From PALSA-1355 sp041499515 (lineage in GTDB: Bacteria > Planctomycetota > Planctomycetia > Pirellulales > PALSA-1355): DNA of 12,783 bases. The notes under the pieces were generated by a model, which worked only from the letters and a program-made list of their open reading frames with translations, was not told the origin of the DNA and did not search any database. Positions within the stretch are counted from its first letter, which is position 1; every line of letters starts with the position of its first letter. Below, one piece after another: positions 7,387-12,783 of this stretch. The stretch is from assembly GCA_041499515.1 (NCBI GenBank), contig JBGQKM010000178.1, forward strand, positions 1-12,783, read 5' to 3'. Made by a program: the position numbers and the translations under genes.

Positions 7387-7493
7387 CGAATTGTTGACAT
7401 TCGGTTCGTGGGCCCAGATGATACAATTAGTCGGTGACGCGTGGCCGAAAAACCAGTGGATTAATGGGTCACAATCCAGTAGTCTTTGGCCAT
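7387..7493 (-). pseudogene. Decayed, internally deleted copy A of the same small gene
   Basis: Minus-strand ATG at 7493 opens MAKDYWIVTH and stops at once (TAA, 7463-7461). One base out of phase, from 7458, the DNA reads HWFFGHAS...NCIIW...HEPNVNNS to the TAA at 7386-7384. KDYW and HWFFG recur in the neighbouring remnant (KDY at 7305-7297, HWFFRG at 7176-7159) in the same order. There they are 43 codons apart, here only about 9. This looks like a frameshifted copy with an internal deletion. The DNA match is short (AGTAGTCTTT at 7478-7487 and 7296-7305 on the plus strand), so the relationship is suggestive only. Confidence 0.3.
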
Positions 7494-7560
7494 TCACAGC
7501 GACTTTTGGGGCACCCTAGAGCCGATCTTGTCTGTATGGCTCTTTCTAGCAGGTGACGTC

Positions 7561-7914
7561 ATGGCAACAGCGCCTGATCTTGGACGGTACGTAATCGAAT
7601 CTGACGCTGATTCACGACTCGGCGAGTTGTCGAACGACTTCGGGGATATGATTCTCCGAATTGCGACACAGATCGCAGACGAAAAGGACTCGCATGGCCG
7701 GCCAATAATCACTGTTTGCACCATCGCAACCGCCTCTGAACTCTTGTGCAAAGCAATCACGGAGGGTATTAAGGGGGGGCATATCCCCTCCAGCTCGGAG
7801 AGTGAGATGTTGCTCGCGAACCTTCGCGGCTTCTGTGATCGCGTAACACAGGAATGTGCTGGCGATGGCGAAAACAAAGATCCCTGCGAAAGCGAAGGTT
7901 CCAAGCCACACTGA
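7561..7914 (+). CDS. Small unknown protein with histone-fold-like pattern
   Basis: A 117-residue acidic protein with no family I can name. The start ATG at 7561 has AGGTG 6 nt upstream, and an earlier in-frame start at 7486 lacks this. Residues 18-44 form a plausible long amphipathic helix ending IATQIADEKD (34-43). A short extended segment IITV (49-52) and a shorter helix TIATASELLCKAI (54-66) follow, then a second helix (about 80-97) and a charged Cys-containing tail. The helix-strand-helix order resembles the second half of a histone fold, and the pattern IAxxIAxExD then I-x-x-A recurs in the next gene. The last 50 nt overlap the start of that gene. GC content is lower than in flanking genes. 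The fold idea is inference; it could also be any small helical protein. Confidence 0.5.
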   Translation: MATAPDLGRYVIESDADSRLGELSNDFGDMILRIATQIADEKDSHGRPIITVCTIATASELLCKAITEGIKGGHIPSSSESEMLLANLRGFCDRVTQECAGDGENKDPCESEGSKPH

Positions 7915-8128
7915 CGTGGCCCTCGAACGTCGACAAGCAATCTGCGAAAAATTCGATGCTGGACTTAAGGGCATCGCGGAAGAAATCGCGATTGAGAGCG
8001 ACGCCGAGAATGTCATGGTGTTGCACGTCGACCAAGCGATATTAACGCTGAGACGATGCGGCCTCAATCCAGCAGCCCGCAATCGCCGCTTCTACCAGCG
8101 GCATGACTTCAAAGTGGGGTGCGGCTAA
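7865..8128 (+). CDS. Small unknown protein, histone-fold-like; truncated by in-frame TAA
   Basis: An 87-residue basic protein of no recognised family. A Lys/Pro-rich N-terminus precedes a helix of about 30 residues ending IAEEIAIESD (37-46), a short strand VMVL (50-53), a helix HVDQAILTLRR (54-64), and an Arg-rich tail reaching FKVGCG. The helix, strand, 'HVxxA' helix order is what the last two helices of archaeal and bacterial histones look like. It overlaps the preceding gene by 50 nt in another frame. Start is either ATG 7865 or the in-frame GTG 7856, which lies closer to AGGA at 7851-7853. After the TAA the frame stays open for 63 codons that encode a membrane helix, so this is probably the N-terminal part of a longer protein. 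Confidence 0.45.
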   Translation: MAKTKIPAKAKVPSHTDVALERRQAICEKFDAGLKGIAEEIAIESDAENVMVLHVDQAILTLRRCGLNPAARNRRFYQRHDFKVGCG

Positions 8129-8320
8129 ATATTGGTTGGTGCAGCCCCATCGCTCTCTAGTTTCGCGAAGGATGGCATTCTGTCATCTGGCCCACTGGCG
8201 GATCATCCGTTCCTCATGTGGACCTTTATGATTGGCGTCCCCATCGCGACCGCAATGGGCGGCTTTGCACTAGCGATATACGGGTGGGTGCAAGCTGTAT
8301 ACGGCCATGACGGCCTATAG
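8129..8320 (+). pseudogene. Membrane-helix continuation of the preceding frame after TAA
   Basis: Directly after the TAA at 8126-8128 the same frame continues for 63 codons to a TAG at 8318-8320. The start reads ILVGAAPSLSSF, a small-residue hydrophobic stretch. Residues 28-53 (FLMWTFMIGVPIATAMGGFA and onward) are a clear transmembrane helix, ending YGHDGL. A separate start at TTG 8132 has no Shine-Dalgarno, so an independent gene is less likely than a split one. Joined, the two parts would give about 151 residues: a helical basic N-domain and one or two membrane helices. A sequencing error, a true nonsense mutation or readthrough could each explain the stop. Confidence 0.4.
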
Positions 8321-8334
8321 CCTTTCGTGTCCCC

Positions 8335-8511
8335 GTGAACGAAGCCCACGAACTGAGCCCGTTTTAATTCGAGTTGCGGGACGTGTTCTTTCTCGCCACG
8401 GTGGCGGGGCTGTGCTGCGTAGTATTGTGCTCCGCGCCGTCTTGGAACAGAGTTGGCGCTGTGTGGGTGTTATTTTGGGGCGTCCTCGCCTGGCTGGCAT
8501 CTCGCGCCTGA
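8335..8511 (+). pseudogene. Small two-helix membrane protein interrupted by TAA
   Basis: From GTG 8335 the frame reads VNEAHELSPF, then TAA (8365-8367). It continues FELRDVFFLATVAGLCCVV, a short polar link SAPSWNR, and a second helix VGAVWVLFWGVLAWLAS to a TGA at 8509-8511. 'Polar N-terminus, PFQF-x-LRD, hydrophobic helix' is a layout I associate with planctomycete membrane proteins, and a Gln codon CAA at the TAA position would restore it. Intact length would be 58 residues. No Shine-Dalgarno is visible before 8335. Function of this group is not known to me. Confidence 0.4.
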
Positions 8512-8645
8512 TCGGTGTCCAGCACCATCCTCGAGAGATTTTAATCAGCCGACCCGCCAGCGGTTGGCCGGCTCCGTGGTCATCGCCGCGGACTTTTGGT
8601 AGGCTATGCCTTCGGGCCTGCGACTGGGCCAAGGAATTTTCGGCG
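8512..8645. other. Non-coding right edge of island, leader of next gene
   Basis: I see no gene in this stretch on either strand. It joins the interrupted membrane frame to the next intact gene. The only feature noted is AAGGAA about 9 nt before the ATG at 8646, a usable Shine-Dalgarno. Confidence 0.4.
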
Positions 8646-8945
8646 ATGCGAGTTCATGCTGTCGATCGACCGGAGTTGGCGCCGCTGGAGATGCCCGCGC
8701 GCTTCAAGCGGGATATTGCCTACTTCATGACTCCCTCGGGCGAGCAGGGCGCTCCGGCGTTGGGCGAGGGCGAATACTGGATCCGCTTGGAAGACGCCCG
8801 GCACTGGCTGGACGAAGGCGTGTTGACGCTCGTCTCGCCGCTGGACAGCGAAAACCGGGCGGAGGCGGAGATTACCGAGGAGCAGGAAGCGTGGCTGGAA
8901 TGGATGATCGCGCATCGCGTGCAGCACGTGCGGCTCGGACCGTAG
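8646..8945 (+). CDS. Conserved-looking protein of unknown function, 99 residues
   Basis: A 99-residue soluble, acidic protein. I do not recognise a named domain. It has no signal peptide, membrane helix or cysteine. Visible features are an aromatic/charged core (ARFKRDIAYFM, EYWIRLEDARHWLDEGV) and a helix rich in Glu and Trp (ITEEQEAWLEWMIAHRVQH) near the C-terminus. Codon use is GC-rich like the flanking housekeeping genes, unlike the island before it, so it marks the return to ordinary chromosome. The ATG at 8646 is preceded by AAGGAA about 9 nt upstream; the frame is open further upstream to 8307, but that extension is low in quality and runs over the broken membrane frame. The rhomboid gene starts 66 nt later on the same strand and the two may be co-transcribed. 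Confidence 0.75.
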   Translation: MRVHAVDRPELAPLEMPARFKRDIAYFMTPSGEQGAPALGEGEYWIRLEDARHWLDEGVLTLVSPLDSENRAEAEITEEQEAWLEWMIAHRVQHVRLGP

Positions 8946-9011
8946 ACATTGGGCCGCGGTTGTTTTTTTCTGCTCGAACGGGCTGAACCCACCAGGTTAC
9001 GATACCCCGAT

Positions 9012-9863
9012 ATGCGGCAAGCCGGCACTCTTTCCTCGAAGCAAGACGCGGAGCGTTTTGCCAATTATTTGCTCACGCTGGACATCAGTTCCAAGGTCGA
9101 GCCCGCCGGAGAGCAATGGGCCATTTGGATTCACGACGAGAATCAGATTCCGCGCAGCAAGGAGGAGTTGGAGCAGTTTCAGCGGCAGCCGCAGGACGAG
9201 CGTTACCGGGCGTCGGAGCGGGCCGCCAAGCTGGCCCGGCGCGAGGCCGCCGAAAAATTGCGGCAGGCTCAAAAAAACTATATCGACATGCGCAACGAGT
9301 GGTCCAACCCCTGGCGGCGGCGGCCCCTGACGCTGTTGATGATCGCGTTTTGCGTGCTGGTCGCGTCGAATCTCATCGTGGTGGACCCCGTCGACTTGAA
9401 GTTTTCGATACCCCAGATTTCCGAGGGCCAGATCTGGCGGTTGATTACGCCAATCTTTTTGCACGCCAACCTGCTGCATCTGCTGTTCAATATGTGGATG
9501 CTGTACGATTTGGGCACGATCATCGAGCGGACACTGGGTTCGCTACGCTACGCCGCGCTGGTCCTGATCGTGGCCCTGGCTTCCAATTACGGCCAGTTTC
9601 TGGTCTCCGGGCCGAATTTTGTCGGCATGTCGGGGGTCGTGTATGGGCTGTTCGGCTATGCCTGGATCCGTGGCCGGTTCGATCCCACATCGGGCCTATA
9701 CCTGCGTCCCAACGTGGTGTACTGGATGATCGCGTGGATGGTCTTTTGCATGGTCAATACCAGTCTGCACGTGGCCAACACGGCGCACGGCGTGGGGCTG
9801 GCCGCCGGAGCCCTGCTCGGCTACTTGCCGCAGATCGGCAAGCTTCTTGGCAAAAATACTTGA
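9012..9863 (+). CDS. glpG: GlpG-type rhomboid intramembrane serine protease
   Basis: A 283-residue protein that follows E. coli GlpG from end to end. Residues 1-70 form the cytoplasmic N-domain (RFANYLL, then QPQDERYRAS like GlpG's ENPADPRYLAA). Residues 63-100 are a charged, likely helical linker. About six membrane helices follow. H151, H156 and N160 in HANLLHLLFN match GlpG H145, H150 and N154; the nucleophile S207 lies in GMSGVVYGLFGY and the catalytic base H259 in ANTAHG. The L1-type Trp/Arg region (WRLITPIFLH) is also present. It should cleave membrane helices of substrate proteins within the bilayer; natural substrates cannot be inferred. ATG 9012 is chosen because the homologous N-domain starts there; the in-frame start at 8949 adds unrelated residues. 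The Shine-Dalgarno is weak. Confidence 0.95.
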   Translation: MRQAGTLSSKQDAERFANYLLTLDISSKVEPAGEQWAIWIHDENQIPRSKEELEQFQRQPQDERYRASERAAKLARREAAEKLRQAQKNYIDMRNEWSNPWRRRPLTLLMIAFCVLVASNLIVVDPVDLKFSIPQISEGQIWRLITPIFLHANLLHLLFNMWMLYDLGTIIERTLGSLRYAALVLIVALASNYGQFLVSGPNFVGMSGVVYGLFGYAWIRGRFDPTSGLYLRPNVVYWMIAWMVFCMVNTSLHVANTAHGVGLAAGALLGYLPQIGKLLGKNT

Positions 9864-9943
9864 CGCAAAGAGCGACCAGCGGCTAGCGTAATGTCACGTT
9901 GAGACAGCTTGTTTCGGAATCTGACATCCCCGCCTGGCTCCTC

Positions 9944-9949
9944 GGAGGT
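9944..9949 (+). promoter_or_regulatory. Strong Shine-Dalgarno fixing the SMP-30 start
   Basis: GGAGGT at 9944-9949 sits 7 nt before the ATG at 9957 and is the best ribosome-binding site in the window. It decides against the in-frame start at 9909, which would add 16 residues before the signal peptide. Confidence 0.8.
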
Positions 9950-9956
9950 TTTTCCC

Positions 9957-10994
9957 ATGGTGCGCTTTATTTCGGCCGCGCGACTCCTGGTGGCACTGGT
10001 CTGGCTAGCGTTTATTGGCAGCTCTTGGGCGCTGGGCGCCGACAAGACCAGCTACCCGAGCTTCGGCAAGATCGAACGCAAAGATCCGCGCTTCGACAAG
10101 CTCGTTCCGCGGGATGCACATATGGAGAAGCTGGCCGACGGGTTCGAGTGGTCGGAAGGTCCGGTGTGGATCAAAGACGGCGGTTACTTGCTCTTTTCCG
10201 ACATTCCGCGCAACTCGGTCATGAAATGGAAGGAAGGCGAGGGGATCAGCCTGTTCATGAAACCGTCGGGCTACACCGGCGTCGTCGACTATGGGCGCGA
10301 GCCAGGCTGCAATGGGCTGACGTTGGATCCGCAGGGCCGCGTCGTTTTTTGCGAACATGGCGACCGGCGCGTGTCGCGTTTGGAAAAGGACGGCGGCAAG
10401 AAGACGCTCGTCGACAATTATCAAGGCAAGCGGCTCAACAGCCCCAACGACGCGACGTTTAAATCCAACGGTGATTTATACTTCACCGATCCACCCTACG
10501 GGTTGCCCAAGAATTTCGACGATCCGCGGCGCGAGCTGGATTTTTGCGGCGTGTATCGGCTGTCGAAAGACGGGCAATTGACATTGCTGACCGCGGAGAT
10601 GACACGGCCCAACGGCATCGCTTTTTCGCCAGACGAAAAGACGCTCTACGTGGCGCAAAGCGACCCGGCGGCGGCGGTGTGGCTGGCCTTCGACGTCAAG
10701 CCCGACGGCACGCTGGACAAGAAGCGCGTCTTTTTCGACGCGACGGCCTGGGCGAAAGCCGGCCAAAAGGGCCTGCCGGACGGCATGAAGATCGACCAGG
10801 CCGGCAACCTGTTTGCCACCGGACCCGGCGGCGTTCACGTGTTTGCGCCCGACGGTGCGCACCTGGGCACTTTCGTCACCGGCGAAGCCACGGCCAACTG
10901 CGCCTGGGGAGACGACGGCGGCACGCTCTATATCACGGCCGACAAGAACCTGCTGCGCGTCAAGCTGAGCACCAAGGGCAAGGGGTTTTATTGA
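9957..10994 (+). CDS. Exported SMP-30/gluconolactonase-family protein
   Basis: A 345-residue protein. Residues 1-28 are a Sec signal peptide (hydrophobic core LLVALVWLAFIG, cleavage near ALGA). The rest is a six-bladed beta-propeller of the SMP-30/gluconolactonase/LRE group. Metal ligands line up with those of human SMP30: E67 in WSEGPV (E18), N164 in NSPND (N103), N219 in RPNGIAFSPD (N154) and D275 in LPDGMKID (D204). Blade repeats of the 'DGxLYxTD' kind are visible at 172-178. Family members are divalent-metal lactonases acting on sugar lactones, though many exported bacterial copies have no tested substrate. It sits 93 nt after the rhomboid gene on the same strand, but with its own strong Shine-Dalgarno and an unrelated role, so a shared operon is uncertain. 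Confidence 0.92.
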   Translation: MVRFISAARLLVALVWLAFIGSSWALGADKTSYPSFGKIERKDPRFDKLVPRDAHMEKLADGFEWSEGPVWIKDGGYLLFSDIPRNSVMKWKEGEGISLFMKPSGYTGVVDYGREPGCNGLTLDPQGRVVFCEHGDRRVSRLEKDGGKKTLVDNYQGKRLNSPNDATFKSNGDLYFTDPPYGLPKNFDDPRRELDFCGVYRLSKDGQLTLLTAEMTRPNGIAFSPDEKTLYVAQSDPAAAVWLAFDVKPDGTLDKKRVFFDATAWAKAGQKGLPDGMKIDQAGNLFATGPGGVHVFAPDGAHLGTFVTGEATANCAWGDDGGTLYITADKNLLRVKLSTKGKGFY

Positions 10995-11049
10995 TCGCTG
11001 GCACGCGAATGGAAGTTGCCGTCGCCAGCCGGGATTTGCCGCGGTCTTG
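10995..11049. other. Convergent gap with weak inverted repeat
   Basis: The 55 nt between the convergent SMP-30 and permease stop codons contain GCTGGC (10997-11002) and GCCAGC (11024-11029), a 6-bp stem with a 21-nt loop and no U-tract. This is a weak terminator candidate at best. Confidence 0.2.
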
Positions 11050-12783
11050 CTATTTGACCCGCGTCGGCAAAATGACCATCGGAACGCCGTCCCATTGGAG
11101 CCGCCGTTGCAGCGAGTAGGCGGTCTCGTTGTGCAGCAGGCGCTGGTACCAGGTGTCTTTCTGAAACACCAATTGGCCCGCGAAAAAAGTGGCTCTGGGA
11201 AATCGCTTCTTGACCGCCACGCACAAATGTTCCAATTCGTCGACCGGATCGGTGCCGATGGACATGAAACCCATGGCCGGCATGCCGAGTCGCCGGGCAT
11301 GGTCGACATATTTGTCGATCGATTCGGCCGTGTGGACCCGCAAATCCGCGACGGCGTCCGAGCCTTTGAAGTTTCCCGAATCCACCACGCCCACCGAGAG
11401 AAAGACCGTGCCTTCGAATTTGCCCGGCCCGAAGCGGAGGGCGTTCAAAAACGTGTGCACGCCCAGCCCGCTGTAACCGCCGACCAGCACGGCCGCGCAC
11501 GATTTGTTCGGATCGGGGTCGCCGGCAATGGGGGCTCCGGTCGGCGTGACCACTTCCAATAAAGTGCCCAGCCGATGTAACTTCTGCACGACCCGATCGT
11601 AGTAGCGTCGGATCACAAAGCAAAACATCACGCACAAACTGGTCGCGGCCAGCGTGCGCCAGCCGCCTTCCTGAAATTTTTCGGTCACCGTGACCGTCAG
11701 GATCGACAAACACATGACCGCTCCGAAGAGGAACAGCGTCAGCCGCCGGCGCCAAAGAGGATTCGTCCCGCGGACTTCATACCAGTGACGGCACATGCCG
11801 ATCATCGAGAGCGAAAACGTCACGAACACGTTGATCGAATACATGATCACTAGCGCCGTGACGTTTCCGCCGGTGACCCACAGGGCTGTCAGGCCGGCCA
11901 GGCCCATCACGAACACGCCGTTATGGGCCGCCAGGCGTTCCGAAAGGTTGGCAAACCAATGCGGGACCCACGAGTCGCGAGCCATGCTGGCCAGCACGCG
12001 GGGGCCGTCGATAAAACCGGCCTGGGCAGCCACGATCAACAGCGCGCCCTCGGATACCACCGTCACCATCACGAACAGCGCGGCAAGCCAGCTCGACATG
12101 CCAAGTTTTTCGACAAAGGCCTCGCTGAGCAATTGATTCATCGTGCGATCGGGCGTCGGGTGAATGTTGAGCAACAAGTAGCCCACCATCAAACCTCCGG
12201 CCGTCAATGCCAACGATATGGCCATGTACAGCATGGTGCGTTTGCCGGTGGCCACGCGTGGTTCGCGCATCACGGGCATGCTGTTGGAGACGGCTTCAAT
12301 TCCGGTGTACGTGCCGGCGCCGAACGAATAGGCGCGGAGAAACAACAGCAACATGCCGAGCAGGCCGAGCTTCGGGTCGTTCAACCCGGTGCGAATGCCC
12401 CCGGCAATGTGCTCGGCCGTGGCGCCCACGGCCCCGAGATTCATGAATAGCGTGCCCAGGATCAGGATGGCGTGGGTGATCAGAAACACCATGAAAATCG
12501 GCACCAGAACCATCACCGATTCCTTGATGCCGCGCAAGTTGAGGACCATCAACACTCCGATCGCGGCGAACTCGGCGAAAAGTTTGCAATCGTGGTGGTT
12601 CAGGCCGGCAAAAGTCCACTCAGGACCCAACAGCCCGAACAGGGCATCGCCGGCGGCGGCGATCGAAACGGTGATCGTCAAAGCATAGTCGACCAGCAGC
12701 GCGCATCCCGAAACCACGCCCACCCGCGGACCCAACAATTTCGAAGCCACCAGATAACCGCCGCCGCCGGTGGGAAACTCTTC
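11050..12783 (-). CDS. APC-superfamily permease with soluble C-terminal domain, KimA-like; 5' end outside window
   Basis: 577 residues are visible, open to the right edge. The visible start EEFPTGGGGYLVASKLLG is the first-helix motif of APC transporters, so only a short N-terminus is missing. About 11 membrane helices follow, with TGIEAVSNSMPV matching the APC helix-6 region and a loop SWVPHWFANLSERLAAHNG typical of the KimA/YdaO branch. The last 186 residues are soluble: a VLVGGYSGLGVHT strand-turn-helix, a central alpha/beta part, and LLHNETAYSLQRRLQWDG near the end. That architecture fits KimA, a proton-coupled potassium transporter with a universal-stress-like cytoplasmic domain. An amino-acid permease is the alternative. 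The gene converges on the SMP-30 gene. No c-di-AMP riboswitch region is available because the 5' side is cut. Confidence 0.85.
   Translation of the reverse strand, partial: EEFPTGGGGYLVASKLLGPRVGVVSGCALLVDYALTITVSIAAAGDALFGLLGPEWTFAGLNHHDCKLFAEFAAIGVLMVLNLRGIKESVMVLVPIFMVFLITHAILILGTLFMNLGAVGATAEHIAGGIRTGLNDPKLGLLGMLLLFLRAYSFGAGTYTGIEAVSNSMPVMREPRVATGKRTMLYMAISLALTAGGLMVGYLLLNIHPTPDRTMNQLLSEAFVEKLGMSSWLAALFVMVTVVSEGALLIVAAQAGFIDGPRVLASMARDSWVPHWFANLSERLAAHNGVFVMGLAGLTALWVTGGNVTALVIMYSINVFVTFSLSMIGMCRHWYEVRGTNPLWRRRLTLFLFGAVMCLSILTVTVTEKFQEGGWRTLAATSLCVMFCFVIRRYYDRVVQKLHRLGTLLEVVTPTGAPIAGDPDPNKSCAAVLVGGYSGLGVHTFLNALRFGPGKFEGTVFLSVGVVDSGNFKGSDAVADLRVHTAESIDKYVDHARRLGMPAMGFMSIGTDPVDELEHLCVAVKKRFPRATFFAGQLVFQKDTWYQRLLHNETAYSLQRRLQWDGVPMVILPTRVK

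Larger units (their letters stand above)
6979..7560. other. Gene-poor, AT-enriched left half of anomalous island
   Basis: No intact gene is seen here on either strand. By hand count 7321-7500 is about 48% G+C, against about 65% in a sample of the preceding gene (6541-6600). The minus strand carries degenerate coding remnants, described separately. The plus strand has only short frames opposite them, with poor starts and no family resemblance. A TTGACA at 7394-7399 and TACAAT at 7422-7427 are good promoter hexamers with a spacer of 22, longer than usual; they would point toward the small gene at 7561. Confidence 0.5.

Noticed and set aside
7394..7427. TTGACA and TACAAT as a full promoter for the 7561 gene
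   Set aside because: The hexamers are good but the 22-bp spacer is outside the normal 16-19 range, so it is mentioned only as a possibility.
7310..7519. Plus-strand frame of 69 codons
   Set aside because: TTG start without a ribosome-binding site (an internal ATG at 7328 has none at proper spacing), and opposite the second minus-strand remnant; no family resemblance.
8939..8975. Possible terminator ending in the T-run near 8960
   Set aside because: Only a 4-bp ACCG/CGGT stem with a long loop could be drawn before the T-run, too weak to call.

Overview
The window reads as a piece of a high-GC planctomycete chromosome, probably from the Pirellulales side of the phylum. The support is indirect. 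There is an exported iduronate-2-sulfatase-like sulfatase and an exported SMP-30/gluconolactonase-like protein. A small membrane-protein frame carries an 'F-x-L-R-D-hydrophobic' opening of a kind I associate with planctomycetes. Shine-Dalgarno usage is mixed, and genes are short-spaced with frequent strand changes. There is no rRNA, tRNA, CRISPR array or intact insertion sequence.

Layout from left to right. (1) A secreted glycerophosphodiester phosphodiesterase on the minus strand, cut by the left edge. (2) A divergent control region with a 6-bp element (GCCCAG) that can pair in two mutually exclusive ways with CTGGGC. (3) A plus-strand pair: a [2Fe-2S] ferredoxin and a short P-II signalling protein. 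(4) A 44-nt convergent gap with two hairpins, then on the minus strand a sulfatase and, upstream of it, an SLC13/ArsB-type anion permease. (5) A plus-strand pair: D-lactate dehydrogenase (ldhA-like) whose stop codon abuts the start of an HI0933/YhiN-type flavoprotein. (6) An anomalous stretch of about 1.67 kb (6979-8645), more AT-rich and broken. (7) A 99-residue conserved-looking unknown, a GlpG-type rhomboid protease and an exported SMP-30 family protein, all plus strand. (8) A convergent, right-edge-truncated APC-superfamily permease with a soluble C-terminal domain of about 186 residues, resembling KimA-type potassium transporters.

The housekeeping-like genes form small functional pairs: redox plus nitrogen/energy sensing, sulfate-ester cleavage plus anion transport, and lactate plus flavin redox chemistry. 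The most unusual part is the island at 6979-8645. On the minus strand it carries what look like two decayed, unequal copies of one small gene, sharing HWFF and KDY motifs. On the plus strand it carries two adjacent small proteins that each contain the same 'IAxxIAxExD ... V/I-x-x-A' pattern, which I read as a possible histone-fold half. The second of these is followed, in the same frame after a single TAA codon, by a membrane-helix segment. A further small two-helix membrane frame is also split by a single TAA. I interpret the island as horizontally acquired or decaying DNA that may hold a split membrane-anchored histone-fold-like protein; stop-codon readthrough is a less likely alternative. 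All functional statements are from reading the sequence; no searches were run.
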